44,427 bases of DNA. Source: Patescibacteria group bacterium (GTDB lineage Bacteria > Patescibacteriota > Patescibacteriia > UBA2591 > JAQWAS01). Below are positions 8,436 through 16,704 of this stretch, one piece after another. Position numbers and translations under genes: made by a program. The stretch is taken from assembly GCA_028707495.1 (NCBI GenBank), contig JAQWAS010000002.1, forward strand, positions 78,889-123,315. The letters run 5' to 3'. The notes beneath the pieces are model-generated. The model was given only the letters and a program-made list of their open reading frames with translations. It had not been told where the DNA came from and did not search any database. Every line of letters starts with the position of its first letter. Positions within the stretch are counted from its first letter, which is position 1.

Positions 8436-9617
8436 TTATCTAGAGTTTAGAGCTTTTTTAAAATCCCGATAACTTTTTTCAAAATTAATCTCCCGACTCC
8501 ACTGCCAACCATTTTTTCTTAATCTGTCGTATTCTGTTTTATTTTCTAACAATTTAATTATATTTTCTGCTAAATTCTGGGGTGTATTCTGTTGACAAAC
8601 TAAACCGGTTTGTTGATTTTTAACACTATCTCTTAAACCATCAACATTGTAAACCACGGCTGGCGTGCCCTGTGAATTGGCCTCGGTGACTATTAAACCC
8701 CAACCCTCTTTAACCGATGTCACACAAATTAAATGTGATTTTTGCATTAATTCAATCTTTTTTTCTTTTGAAACTCGGCCGAGACATTTTATTGATTCTT
8801 TAAATTTTGATTGCTGAATATATTTTAAAACTTTTTGACCGTATTTATCTTGACTATCGCCAGCTATAATTAATTGTAAATCTGGTTTTTCTTTTTTAGC
8901 TATTTCAAAAGCTTTCACTATGTGCAAAGTTCTTTTCATGGCTCGCAAACTTCCTAAGCTTAAAATACTCGGCTGATCAAACTTAACATTCTCCCACCCC
9001 CTCTCAATCTCCCCTTCAGGCAGGGGGAGAATTTCTATTCCTTCGCTGATAATTTTAATATCATCTTTTTTAAATCCATATTTTAATAAATCGTTTTGCG
9101 TGCTTTGAGAAACTGTAATTACCTCTCGATCATTTAATAACCAAAGATAAATTGGTTCTAATAAATATCCAATTAAATTTAATGGAAACCATATCTGATA
9201 AAACCAAATTTGTCGACACAGTTGGTGAATAAACAGGATAACTTTCGAATTTTTTTTCTGGATTCCCGCCTCCCTCCGATTCGGCGGGCAGGACGCGGGA
9301 ATGACGCGAGGAGAAACATAAAACTTAGCTAAAAATGGAATAGTATTAATCTCATCAATCACTAAATCCGGCCAATCTTTTGAATTTTTTTTATAATATT
9401 TATATGCTTGCCAATAAACCGTCCAACGACCACCCAAACGAATTATTTTATAACCATCAATAATTTCTTCCTTTGCGCATCCATCAAACCCCCCAACTAT
9501 AAAAATAACCTCGTGTCCATCCTGTGCTAATCGCTTGGCTAATTCTTGATTAACTACCTCGGCCCCGCCAGCTAAAGGATTTTTTAAGTCTTTCCATGTT
9601 AACCACAAAATTTTCAT
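8436..9617 (-). CDS. Family 4 glycosyltransferase with two in-frame palindromic-repeat insertions
   Basis: 393 residues of GT-B fold. The N-terminal domain opens MKILWLTWKDLKNPLAGGAE with the acceptor-side GGAE motif; the C-terminal donor domain has ILSLGSLRAMKRT and CVTSVKEGWGLIVTEANSQGTPAV, the EX7E-like signature of GT4 retaining enzymes (EGWGLIVTEA). Two segments do not look like glycosyltransferase sequence: about residues 101-124, containing RVIPASCPPNRREAGIQ, and about 196-211, containing LPLPEGEIERGWEN. Each is encoded by a G+C-rich palindrome of intergenic-repeat type, 9258-9305 and 8988-9033. Both keep the frame open. Enzyme activity is probably retained, as both fall in inter-domain or surface-loop positions, but this is inferred. 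It starts 2 nt after the upstream GT2 stop. Confidence 0.85.
   Translation of the reverse strand: MKILWLTWKDLKNPLAGGAEVVNQELAKRLAQDGHEVIFIVGGFDGCAKEEIIDGYKIIRLGGRWTVYWQAYKYYKKNSKDWPDLVIDEINTIPFLAKFYVSPRVIPASCPPNRREAGIQKKNSKVILFIHQLCRQIWFYQIWFPLNLIGYLLEPIYLWLLNDREVITVSQSTQNDLLKYGFKKDDIKIISEGIEILPLPEGEIERGWENVKFDQPSILSLGSLRAMKRTLHIVKAFEIAKKEKPDLQLIIAGDSQDKYGQKVLKYIQQSKFKESIKCLGRVSKEKKIELMQKSHLICVTSVKEGWGLIVTEANSQGTPAVVYNVDGLRDSVKNQQTGLVCQQNTPQNLAENIIKLLENKTEYDRLRKNGWQWSREINFEKSYRDFKKALNSR
8988..9033. repeat. Palindromic repeat inserted in frame in a GT4 gene (site 2)
   Basis: ATTCTCCC at 8988-8995 pairs with GGGAGAAT at 9026-9033, and CTCCCC at 9009-9014 pairs with GGGGAG at 9024-9029. The tract is far more G+C-rich than the surrounding gene and encodes a proline/glutamate-rich insert (LPLPEGEIERGW) in the minus frame. 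Confidence 0.65.
9258..9305. repeat. Palindromic repeat inserted in frame in a GT4 gene (site 1)
   Basis: ATTCCCGC (9262-9269) pairs with GCGGGAAT (9295-9302), with an inner CCGCC/GGCGG stem. The flanks CTGGATTCCCGC and GCGGGAATGAC match a widely dispersed intergenic repeat type. Here it lies wholly inside a glycosyltransferase reading frame without breaking it. Confidence 0.75.
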
Positions 9618-9619
9618 TT

Positions 9620-10567
9620 TTATTCTTTAAAACCTTGTTTATCTTTTAAAATATATAATGGTCGATTCATAATTTCTTTATGAATACAACCCACATATAA
9701 AGCAATTAAACCCAAGCACGACAAAACCACCCCAATTAAAAAAATGTTTAAAACTGCTAACTGAGCTACATAAGAAAAAACCATTGATTGTGGACTAATA
9801 ATATATTGAACAATAATTATATATAAACCCAACAGTCCGGAAGTTATAACAATAAAAGTCCCTAAATAACCAGCTAATTTAAGAGGAAATAAGCTATACG
9901 TCACAAAAGATGATAAAGCTAATTTAATTAATTTAGGAAAACTATAAGTCGCTTTACCAAATTTTCTTTCATTAGCTGTAAAATAGACATAGTCTTTATC
10001 AAAACCCAACCAGTCAATTAAACCCCGTGTCATTCTGTCTCGTTCAGTAAATTTTTTGAATTCTCTAACCACTTTTTGATCTAATAAACGATAATCGGTT
10101 GCTCGTGGAGTAATTTTGTTGCGACCAATCTGATTCATAATTTTATAGAAAAAGAATGAGCCAATTTTTTTTGTCCAACCCTCACCTTTGTTCTTTTTTC
10201 TAATGCCAATAACTATATCTGCGCCATCGTGCCACTTTTGTAAAAACTCTGGAATTAATTCCGGCGGATGCTGTAAATCAGCATCAATCATTATAACCGC
10301 ATCGCCTTGGGTATAATGTAAACCAGCTGTTAGAGCAATTTCTTTGCCAAAATTACGACTGAGTTGTAAAAATTTAACCTTATAATCTTGTTGATAAATT
10401 TTTTTTATTTCATGGCTACTTTGATCTTGACTGCCATCATCAATAAAAATAATTTCATATTGGTATTTATCTTGTAAATTTTTAAAAACCTGAATTATAG
10501 CCTGATAAATCAGCTCCACATTTTGCTCTTCATTATAAATTGGAATAACTAAAGAAATTAATTGCAT
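9620..10567 (-). CDS. Polyprenyl-phosphate glycosyltransferase, GtrB/DPM1-like family 2
   Basis: 315 residues. The catalytic domain opens LISLVIPIYNEEQNVELIY, with IIFIDDGSQD, MIDADLQHPPE (the DXD region), and RDRMTRGLIDWLGF near residue 180, which is typical of bactoprenol-phosphate glucosyltransferases and dolichol-phosphate mannose synthase-like enzymes. Two membrane helices follow (about 232-255 and 268-292), as in GtrB/ArnC. It should move a sugar from a nucleotide donor to polyprenyl phosphate, giving the donor used by GT-C enzymes such as the large membrane protein at 1029-3950. It sits 11 nt downstream of the flippase gene. Confidence 0.85.
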   Translation of the reverse strand: MQLISLVIPIYNEEQNVELIYQAIIQVFKNLQDKYQYEIIFIDDGSQDQSSHEIKKIYQQDYKVKFLQLSRNFGKEIALTAGLHYTQGDAVIMIDADLQHPPELIPEFLQKWHDGADIVIGIRKKNKGEGWTKKIGSFFFYKIMNQIGRNKITPRATDYRLLDQKVVREFKKFTERDRMTRGLIDWLGFDKDYVYFTANERKFGKATYSFPKLIKLALSSFVTYSLFPLKLAGYLGTFIVITSGLLGLYIIIVQYIISPQSMVFSYVAQLAVLNIFLIGVVLSCLGLIALYVGCIHKEIMNRPLYILKDKQGFKE

Positions 10568-10578
10568 ACTTTTATTAA

Positions 10579-11859
10579 CTATAAATCATTATAAACTAAC
10601 AATTCTTTGACTCTCTTTATTTTACCTCTTGAATAAATAATCAACAAGTTAATTAAAATAATGGCCATACTGGCATTCATCACCCACACAATTTGCCACA
10701 AATTTTCGTGCCAGATAAAAATACCTGCGACTTGGCATAAAATTCCAACTAAAAGCACATAAATATATTTAACTGAGTAAATTGATAATAAATATCGACT
10801 CAAAGTATTAATTAATGAATATAACAACATCGAAATCGCAAACCAGCCTAAATACGGAGCCATATTTAAAAATTTATTACCAACTAAAATCTTAATAATT
10901 AAATTAGGTAAAATAAAATAACCCAAAACTCCCAATAAACCCATGCCTAGGGTCAAACCAATAGTTTGTTTGAAAATAGCATAATGCTTCTCTCCTCGAG
11001 TATGAGCGTGCGCCACCATTGGAAACATCACGGTGGCCATTGGTCCGGCTATAAAAATTATAATATGGCCAATCAAAGCTAAGGCACTATATTGCCCAGC
11101 AATTTCGGGGCTAAAAAAATGTTTAACTAAAACTACATCTAAATTGTATAATAAGGTAGTAAATAAAACCGTCCAAAAAACCGGCCAGATATATTTAAAA
11201 ATTTCTTTAGTATTAATGTCCGTTGTTTGTGTCTTTTTAAATAAAAATTTTAATGGCATAAAAGTAATTAAATAACCAATTATGCCCGATAAAACAATTG
11301 CGCCCAAAACTCCATTTACCCGCAAGCTTAATTTAACTAAAATAACCGCTAAAATCACTTTACTAGCGACGGTTAACAAATTAATTAAAGTAATAGATTT
11401 AAATTTTTGCAAACCCTGTAAAACACCGTGATTGATAGAATTAAAAAAAGCTAAAAGCACACTCAACGACAAAATTAAAATTGGAACGCTTGAATTGATT
11501 TGTAAAAAATCAGCCAAATGCGGACTAGCAATAATAATTATCGAAATTAAAACCAAGGCTATTAAACCAAATAATTTAACTGATTTAATAAATAAAGTAT
11601 AAATTTTGTTAATATTTTCTTCAGCTTTAAAATTAGCTACATATTTAACAATTAGTGTTAATAATGCTCCCGAAGGAATACTGAAAATCGCCGTTAAAGC
11701 AATTAAAGACTGCAACTCGCCATAGACTTGAACATCTAACATGCGCGCCATTAAAAAATGAAAAATATAATTACCTAGATTGACTGCAAAACTACCCACA
11801 AAAAAAATACCACTATTCACAACTAATTTATTATTTTTTATTTTTTCAAATCTAGTCAT
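10579..11859 (-). CDS. Wzx-like polysaccharide flippase (MOP superfamily)
   Basis: 426 residues with about 12 hydrophobic segments spread evenly over the length. The N terminus, NSGIFFVGSFAVNLGNYIFHFLMARML followed by VYGELQSL, is the usual opening of oligosaccharide flippases of the PST/MATE-like group. Members move undecaprenyl-linked oligosaccharides across the membrane, consistent with the glycosyltransferases downstream. Its ATG overlaps the end of prfB (AATGACTAG), so the polysaccharide operon is read on from prfB and may be translationally coupled to it. Confidence 0.85.
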   Translation of the reverse strand: MTRFEKIKNNKLVVNSGIFFVGSFAVNLGNYIFHFLMARMLDVQVYGELQSLIALTAIFSIPSGALLTLIVKYVANFKAEENINKIYTLFIKSVKLFGLIALVLISIIIIASPHLADFLQINSSVPILILSLSVLLAFFNSINHGVLQGLQKFKSITLINLLTVASKVILAVILVKLSLRVNGVLGAIVLSGIIGYLITFMPLKFLFKKTQTTDINTKEIFKYIWPVFWTVLFTTLLYNLDVVLVKHFFSPEIAGQYSALALIGHIIIFIAGPMATVMFPMVAHAHTRGEKHYAIFKQTIGLTLGMGLLGVLGYFILPNLIIKILVGNKFLNMAPYLGWFAISMLLYSLINTLSRYLLSIYSVKYIYVLLVGILCQVAGIFIWHENLWQIVWVMNASMAIILINLLIIYSRGKIKRVKELLVYNDL

Positions 11860-12953
11860 TTTTTTTTCTTAAATTACTTTCAATAATTTTATCTAAATCA
11901 CCGCCTAAAACTCCTTCGACATCTGAAGTTTCATAATTAGTCCGATGATCTTTAACTAATTGATAAGGGTGTAAGACATAAGAACGAATTTGATTGCCCC
12001 ATTCAGCTGATTTAAATTCTCCACGCAATTTTCTTTTTTCCTCATCTTCTTGGGTTTGATAATATTGATAAAGCTTTGATTTTAAAATTTTGAAAGCGGT
12101 TTCTTTGTTTTGAGATTGCGACCGTTCACTTTGACAAGAGGCTGATATTTTAGTTGGTAAATGTGTTATGCGCACGGCTGTCTCATTTTTTTGCATACCT
12201 TGACCGCCGGGACCAGATGACAAAAAAGTATCAATGCGTAAATCTTTGTCTTGAAGTTGAATTTCTTTTTCATCAATTTCATCCATCTCTGGCAAAACCT
12301 CTATCAAGGCAAAAGAGGTATGACGCATTTTCTCAGCGTCAAAAGGTGAGATGCGCACTAAACGATGGACCCCGGCTTCATTTTTTAACCAGCCATAAGC
12401 ATAATTACCTTTAATTTCAATTTGTACGCTTTTAAAACCGGCCTGACTGCCAACCGATTGATCGATAATTTTAGTTTGCCAACCTTGACTCTCAGTATAG
12501 CGTAAATACATTCTCAGCAACATAGCTACCCAATCTTGGGCATCATCACCACCGGCACCAGCATGCAAGGTCATTACGGCATTATATTTGTCATATTCGC
12601 CCGATAATAAAACAAAAAATTCGAGTTGTTCGAACTTTTGAACCAGTTTATTTAATTTTGTTTCAATTTCCTGACGTAAATTAACATCTTGATCCTCTTT
12701 GTCTAGTTGCGTTATTTCTAATAAATCTTGGGTCTCTTTTTTTATTTTTTGCCAATCTTCAATTATTTGCTTTAAATCAGCTGCTTGTTGACTAATTTGA
12801 GTTGCCTTAACCCTGTCCTGCCAAAAATTCGGCTGACTCATTTGTTTTTCTAATTGAATTAAATTATTTTCTTTTTGAGCAAGGTCAAAGAAACCTCCAT
12901 GTGCGGGAAATCCGAGATTGAAGCTCCTCAATTTGATTGATTAAGTCTTGCAT
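11852..12953 (-). CDS. prfB: Peptide chain release factor 2, with programmed +1 frameshift
   Basis: The true start is the ATG at 12951-12953. The first frame reads MQDLINQIEELQSRISRTWRFL and stops at TGA 12885-12887. A +1 shift at CTT-TGA-C (CTT at 12888-12890) continues as LDLAQKENN to the stop at 11852, giving about 366 residues. TGGAGG lies three bases before CTT, the same geometry as the Escherichia coli prfB site, where an internal Shine-Dalgarno drives the shift. Later motifs are typical: the SPF tripeptide in RISPFDAEKM and GGQ in SSGPGGQGMQKNE. RF2 reads UGA and UAA, so low RF2 lets the UGA be bypassed. An open frame from 12931 in the second phase begins with unrelated residues and is not the real start. 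Confidence 0.95.
12884..12899 (-). promoter_or_regulatory. prfB programmed frameshift site with internal Shine-Dalgarno
   Basis: Minus strand: TGGAGG TTT CTT TGA C. The purine run pairs with the 16S 3' end, CTT is the slippery codon, and TGA the RF2-dependent stop. The in-frame reading upstream and the +1 reading downstream match the two parts of RF2. Confidence 0.93.
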
Positions 12954-12956
12954 AAA

Positions 12957-13235
12957 CTATTTTAAAAATTTCTTTTGACTTTGAATAGCTATCTCAATAC
13001 ACTCTTTTGGATCATAATTTAAATCATCGCACCATCGAATAGTTGAAAAAATTATATTGCCCATTTCTTTTTTTAATTCTTCGTCTGTATGAAGATTTTT
13101 ATCTTTTATAGCGTCTCTTTCATAACGACAAATATCTCCAAAAACTTTACCCATTCTTACTATGATTTGATTTAAATTGAGCTTTTCTTCACCCCAAATT
13201 TGTCTGCCCATTATTAATAAATCTCTAACTTCCAT
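12957..13235 (-). CDS. MazG-like nucleotide pyrophosphohydrolase domain protein
   Basis: 92 residues, all helical in character. GEEKLNLNQIIVRMGKVFGD is followed by TDEELKKEMGNIIFSTIRWCDDLNYDP, with the acidic pattern E(E)xxxE and DDxxxD of the all-alpha NTP pyrophosphatase superfamily (MazG, dUTPase-2, HisE). Such proteins hydrolyse non-canonical or excess NTPs with magnesium. The length fits a single-domain member. It ends 3 nt before the prfB start and is probably in the same transcript. Confidence 0.65.
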   Translation of the reverse strand: MEVRDLLIMGRQIWGEEKLNLNQIIVRMGKVFGDICRYERDAIKDKNLHTDEELKKEMGNIIFSTIRWCDDLNYDPKECIEIAIQSQKKFLK

Positions 13236-13253
13236 TTAGTTTTTATTTAATGG

Positions 13254-13586
13254 TTATTTTGTATATTGTTGAATTAAATTATCAATTTCTTCTTGAGATA
13301 AATCTTGTAAATTTTTTGTTTGATTTTCTTGAAAAAGAGAATTAATTAAATTGCTTGGACTTGATTTTGTAAAATTTTCATATAAATTACCCAAGGATTT
13401 AATAAAAGGTGGCACATAAATTAAAGCCGAGGCAATTACCAAAAGAATAACTACAACCTGAAGACCAAACCAGATCTGCTGGAAAACTATCCATTTTCTA
13501 GTTCTTTTAGTCATAACTTTAATCTCTTGAGAAATTTGTAAATTTTTTTCTAACAAATCCTCTAATTTTTGTTTTTCTTCAGACAT
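13254..13586 (-). CDS. Small single-pass membrane protein of unknown function
   Basis: 110 residues, not recognised. The first 35 residues are charged and helix-prone (KQKLEDLLEKNLQISQEIKVM), then one membrane helix (about 40-62, FGLQVVVILLVIASALIYV), then a polar tail rich in N, Q and S ending LSQEEIDNLIQQYTK. Parcubacterial genomes carry many such proteins. It lies 18 nt upstream of the MazG-like gene on the same strand. No function is proposed. Confidence 0.6.
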   Translation of the reverse strand: MSEEKQKLEDLLEKNLQISQEIKVMTKRTRKWIVFQQIWFGLQVVVILLVIASALIYVPPFIKSLGNLYENFTKSSPSNLINSLFQENQTKNLQDLSQEEIDNLIQQYTK

Positions 13587-13648
13587 AAAATAATGCTTTA
13601 AAAAAATTAAATATATATCTATATTATAACAAAATAAAACTCAAAAAT

Positions 13649-14356
13649 CTAATCTAATCCACGCACATAACACTCTTGAAAATTATCTTTAATCTCTCGT
13701 TCTATGGCTAATAGTTCTTCTTTGGAATACGGCTTAATCTCAACCAAATCATGGTTAATCATGGTTTCCTGTGGAATAAACCGTTGGATAACATAACGCT
13801 GTGCACCTTTTAATGTTTGACTAATTTCTAAAATATCATCTTTATTTAATAAACCCGGAATAATGGTTGTTCTAAATTCATATTCAATATCTGAATCTTT
13901 AATTAATTTTATACTTTTTTTAATTTTTTCTACGTCAATTTCAACGCCGGTTAATTTTTTATACTTATCTTTTTCTAAGGGCGCTTTAATGTCAACTGCC
14001 AAATAATCAACCAATTTATTTTTTAATAAATTTTCAATAATTTCTGGCCTTGTAGCGTTAGACTCAACACCAACTTTTAAATTTAATTGATGCACTTTTG
14101 CTAAAAAATCAGCTAATTCCGGCTGTAAAGTCGGCTCGCCTCCGGTAATCATTAAACCGTCAATTAAATTTTTATTTTCTTCTAAATACTCTAGAATTTT
14201 ACTTTCTTCAAAAATCTTTAAATTAGTATTTTTTAAAACTAAATCCCGGTTATAACAAAATGGGCAGCGAAAATTACATCCCGCTACCCAAACAATTGAC
14301 ACAATTTTACCCGGCCATTCAATTAAAGAAGTTTTTTGAAAACCATTAAATTGCAT
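13649..14356 (-). CDS. nrdG: Anaerobic ribonucleotide reductase activating protein (radical SAM)
   Basis: 235 residues. The radical-SAM cluster motif CX3CX2C is CNFRCPFC (about 28-35), followed by the SAM-binding GGEPTLQ motif near residue 73. The opening FQKTSLIEWPGKIVSIVWVAGCNF is typical of NrdG-type activases. It should bind a [4Fe-4S] cluster and SAM and generate the glycyl radical in NrdD. It sits 3 nt after the nrdD stop on the same strand, which supports the pairing. Longer than Escherichia coli NrdG (about 154 residues) but normal for the long NrdG/PflA-like type. Confidence 0.9.
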   Translation of the reverse strand: MQFNGFQKTSLIEWPGKIVSIVWVAGCNFRCPFCYNRDLVLKNTNLKIFEESKILEYLEENKNLIDGLMITGGEPTLQPELADFLAKVHQLNLKVGVESNATRPEIIENLLKNKLVDYLAVDIKAPLEKDKYKKLTGVEIDVEKIKKSIKLIKDSDIEYEFRTTIIPGLLNKDDILEISQTLKGAQRYVIQRFIPQETMINHDLVEIKPYSKEELLAIEREIKDNFQECYVRGLD

Positions 14357-14359
14357 AAT

Positions 14360-16531
14360 TTAATTTTCTGGTTTAATTTGTTTTTCATCTAATTTTTCGG
14401 CTACATTAAGTTGTTTGTCATATTCTTTCCTCTGATGATATTCGGCTTGTTTGCCTTCATTCCATTGTTGTACTGGTCTTAAATAGCCCACCACCCGAGA
14501 ATAAACTTCTGATGGTCGACCGCATGAAGGACACTCAAAATGCTCCCCACTGATATAACCGTGCTCAGCACAAACGCTAAAAGTCGGCGTTAAAGTAAAA
14601 TAAGGTAAATGAAAATTTTCAGCAATTCTTTTGACTAATTTTTTAGTTGCTTCTATTGAGGGCATTTTTTCGCCAATAAAACCATGCAAAATTGTTCCAC
14701 CAGTATATTTAGTTTGGAGATCATCTTGAAGTTTTAAAGCTTCAAAAATATCATCAGTTTTGTCAACCGGCAAATGAGATGAATTGGTATAGTAAGGACT
14801 CACTTGATTTTCTTTGTAATCTAATTCATTGGCGCAAATTATATCTGGATATAATTTTTTATCTTTACGTGCTAAACGATAAGAAGTGCCTTCAGCTGGC
14901 GTCGCCTCTAAATTATAAATATTGCTGGTTTCTTCTTGATATTTAATTAATTTATCACGCATAAAATCTAAAACCTTAACCGCAAAATCATGACCTTCTG
15001 GCGTATCAATGCTTTTATCTTTGCCTAAAAAATTTAAGCAACACTCATTTAAACCAACCAAACCGATGGTGTTAAAATGATTTTTCCAATACTCATTAAA
15101 TCTTTCCTTGACACTTGATAAATAAAATCTTGAATAAGGATATAGACCTTCACTGGTAAATTTTTCCAAAGCTTCTCGTTTGATTTCTAAACTATTTTTT
15201 GCTATATCCATAAATTTAACCAAGCGTTCATAAAAATCTTTTTCAGTTTTAGCTAAATAACCTATCCGAGGCATATTGATCGTCACCACACCAATACTCC
15301 CGGTTAAAGGATTAGCGCCAAACAAACCACCACCACGCTTTCTTAAAACTCGATTATCTAAACGTAAACGACAACACATACTACGAACATCTGATGGGTC
15401 CATATCTGAATTGATAAAATTGGCAAAATAAGGAATACCAAATTTGGCAGTCATTTCCATAATTTTATCAACTATTGGGGAGTTCCAATCAAAATCTTTA
15501 GTAATATTATATGTTGGAATAGGAAAAGTAAAAACCCGACCGGCCGAATCGCCTTCAGTCATAACCTCTGCCAAGGCAATATTTAACATATCCATCTCGG
15601 CCTGAAATTCACCATAAGTCTCTTTTTGGGGTTGACCACCAAGAATAACCGGCTTATCTTTATAAGTCGAAGGAACATTTAAATCTAAGGTAATATTTGT
15701 AAATGGCGTCTGAAAACCAACCCGAGTCGGTACATTTGTGTTAAAAATAAACTCCTGCAAAGATTGTTTAACTTGTTTATAATCTAAATTATCGTATCTA
15801 ATTAACGGTGCCAATAATGTGTCAAAGCTCGAAAAAGCCTGTGCTCCAGCTGCCTCACCTTGTAAAGTGTAGAAAAAATTAACTGCTTGACCCAAGGCAG
15901 ATCGTAAATGTTTTGGAGGAGAACATTGTAATTTACCCCAAACGCCACCAAAACCCTTAAGCATTAAATCTTCCAAATCCCAACCGCAACAATAAGGCGC
16001 TAAGGTTTGTAAATCATGAATATGCAAATCGCCATTTTCATTAGCATCGCGAATTTCTTGAGGATAAATCTTTCCCGTCCAATAATGTTTAGAAACTGCT
16101 GAGGCAACATGATTATTTAAACCCTGCAAAGAATAACCCATATTGGCATTTTCTTTTACTTCCCAGTCTGTATTTTTTAAATAACCTTCAATTAAATTAT
16201 CAGAATCAATAAATTGTTGTAAATCACGTAACCGCGCATGCTGTTCACGATACAAAATATAAGCTTTGGCTGCTTTAATCTGTTTATCTTTTATTAAAGA
16301 CTCTTCAACCACGTCTTGAATCTCTTCAATCGCTGGAATTGATCTTGGATGAAACTTTTTATTTAAAGTTTCCATCGCTATATCAGAAATTTTTTCAGCT
16401 TTTTTTTCGTCTTCCAAGTCAACAGCTTTTAAAGCTTTAAAAATAGCTTGAGTAATTTTACTTTGGTCAAAATCAACAATTCGACCATCACGTTTGCGAA
16501 CTTGTTCAATTTTATTTTTTTTGTAAACCAT
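14360..16531 (-). CDS. nrdD: Anaerobic (class III) ribonucleoside-triphosphate reductase
   Basis: 723 residues. The N terminus is an ATP-cone (QVRKRDGRIVDFDQSKITQA, about 10-95), the allosteric domain. The catalytic barrel contains RSMCCRLRLDNR and GGGLFGANPLTGSIGVVTIN. The C terminus holds a zinc site (C654, H657, C667, C670) and the glycyl-radical motif RVVGYL with the radical glycine at about 682. It makes deoxynucleotides without oxygen, with NrdG as activase. No class I or II reductase is in the window, so the organism is at least capable of anaerobic life. Upstream, a hairpin terminator separates it from ftsZ. Confidence 0.95.
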   Translation of the reverse strand: MVYKKNKIEQVRKRDGRIVDFDQSKITQAIFKALKAVDLEDEKKAEKISDIAMETLNKKFHPRSIPAIEEIQDVVEESLIKDKQIKAAKAYILYREQHARLRDLQQFIDSDNLIEGYLKNTDWEVKENANMGYSLQGLNNHVASAVSKHYWTGKIYPQEIRDANENGDLHIHDLQTLAPYCCGWDLEDLMLKGFGGVWGKLQCSPPKHLRSALGQAVNFFYTLQGEAAGAQAFSSFDTLLAPLIRYDNLDYKQVKQSLQEFIFNTNVPTRVGFQTPFTNITLDLNVPSTYKDKPVILGGQPQKETYGEFQAEMDMLNIALAEVMTEGDSAGRVFTFPIPTYNITKDFDWNSPIVDKIMEMTAKFGIPYFANFINSDMDPSDVRSMCCRLRLDNRVLRKRGGGLFGANPLTGSIGVVTINMPRIGYLAKTEKDFYERLVKFMDIAKNSLEIKREALEKFTSEGLYPYSRFYLSSVKERFNEYWKNHFNTIGLVGLNECCLNFLGKDKSIDTPEGHDFAVKVLDFMRDKLIKYQEETSNIYNLEATPAEGTSYRLARKDKKLYPDIICANELDYKENQVSPYYTNSSHLPVDKTDDIFEALKLQDDLQTKYTGGTILHGFIGEKMPSIEATKKLVKRIAENFHLPYFTLTPTFSVCAEHGYISGEHFECPSCGRPSEVYSRVVGYLRPVQQWNEGKQAEYHQRKEYDKQLNVAEKLDEKQIKPEN

Positions 16532-16582
16532 ATTTTTAAAATATTTTATTATTTATTTTTTAAAAAATTAAGACTCAAAGAG

Positions 16583-16626
16583 AGCAAAAAAATAAGACAC
16601 TCATAAAAAGTCTTATTTTTTATTAT
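16583..16626. terminator. Hairpin terminator between ftsZ and nrdD
   Basis: AAAAATAAGAC (about 16588-16598) pairs with GTCTTATTTTT (16610-16620) around an 11-nt loop. T-runs follow on both strands, so it can end ftsZ transcription on the minus strand and may act in both directions. Confidence 0.8.
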
Positions 16627-16704
16627 CTGTCAAATCTAGTTATAACTTATCTAAAAAATGATTTAAATCTGCTAAAAGTTGATAATTTTATTTTGATTTT
16701 TATT

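Noticed and set aside
12885..12887. UGA recoded as an amino acid (Gracilibacteria-type code)
   Set aside because: The UGA sits in a standard RF2 frameshift context, and UGA ends other genes (hisS, rluD-like, methyltransferase at 5007).
12882..12931. prfB start at 12931 giving MRSFNLGFPAHGG
   Set aside because: The zero-frame peptide from 12953 matches the RF2 N terminus and leads into a classic frameshift site; the 12931 reading is the shifted phase upstream.
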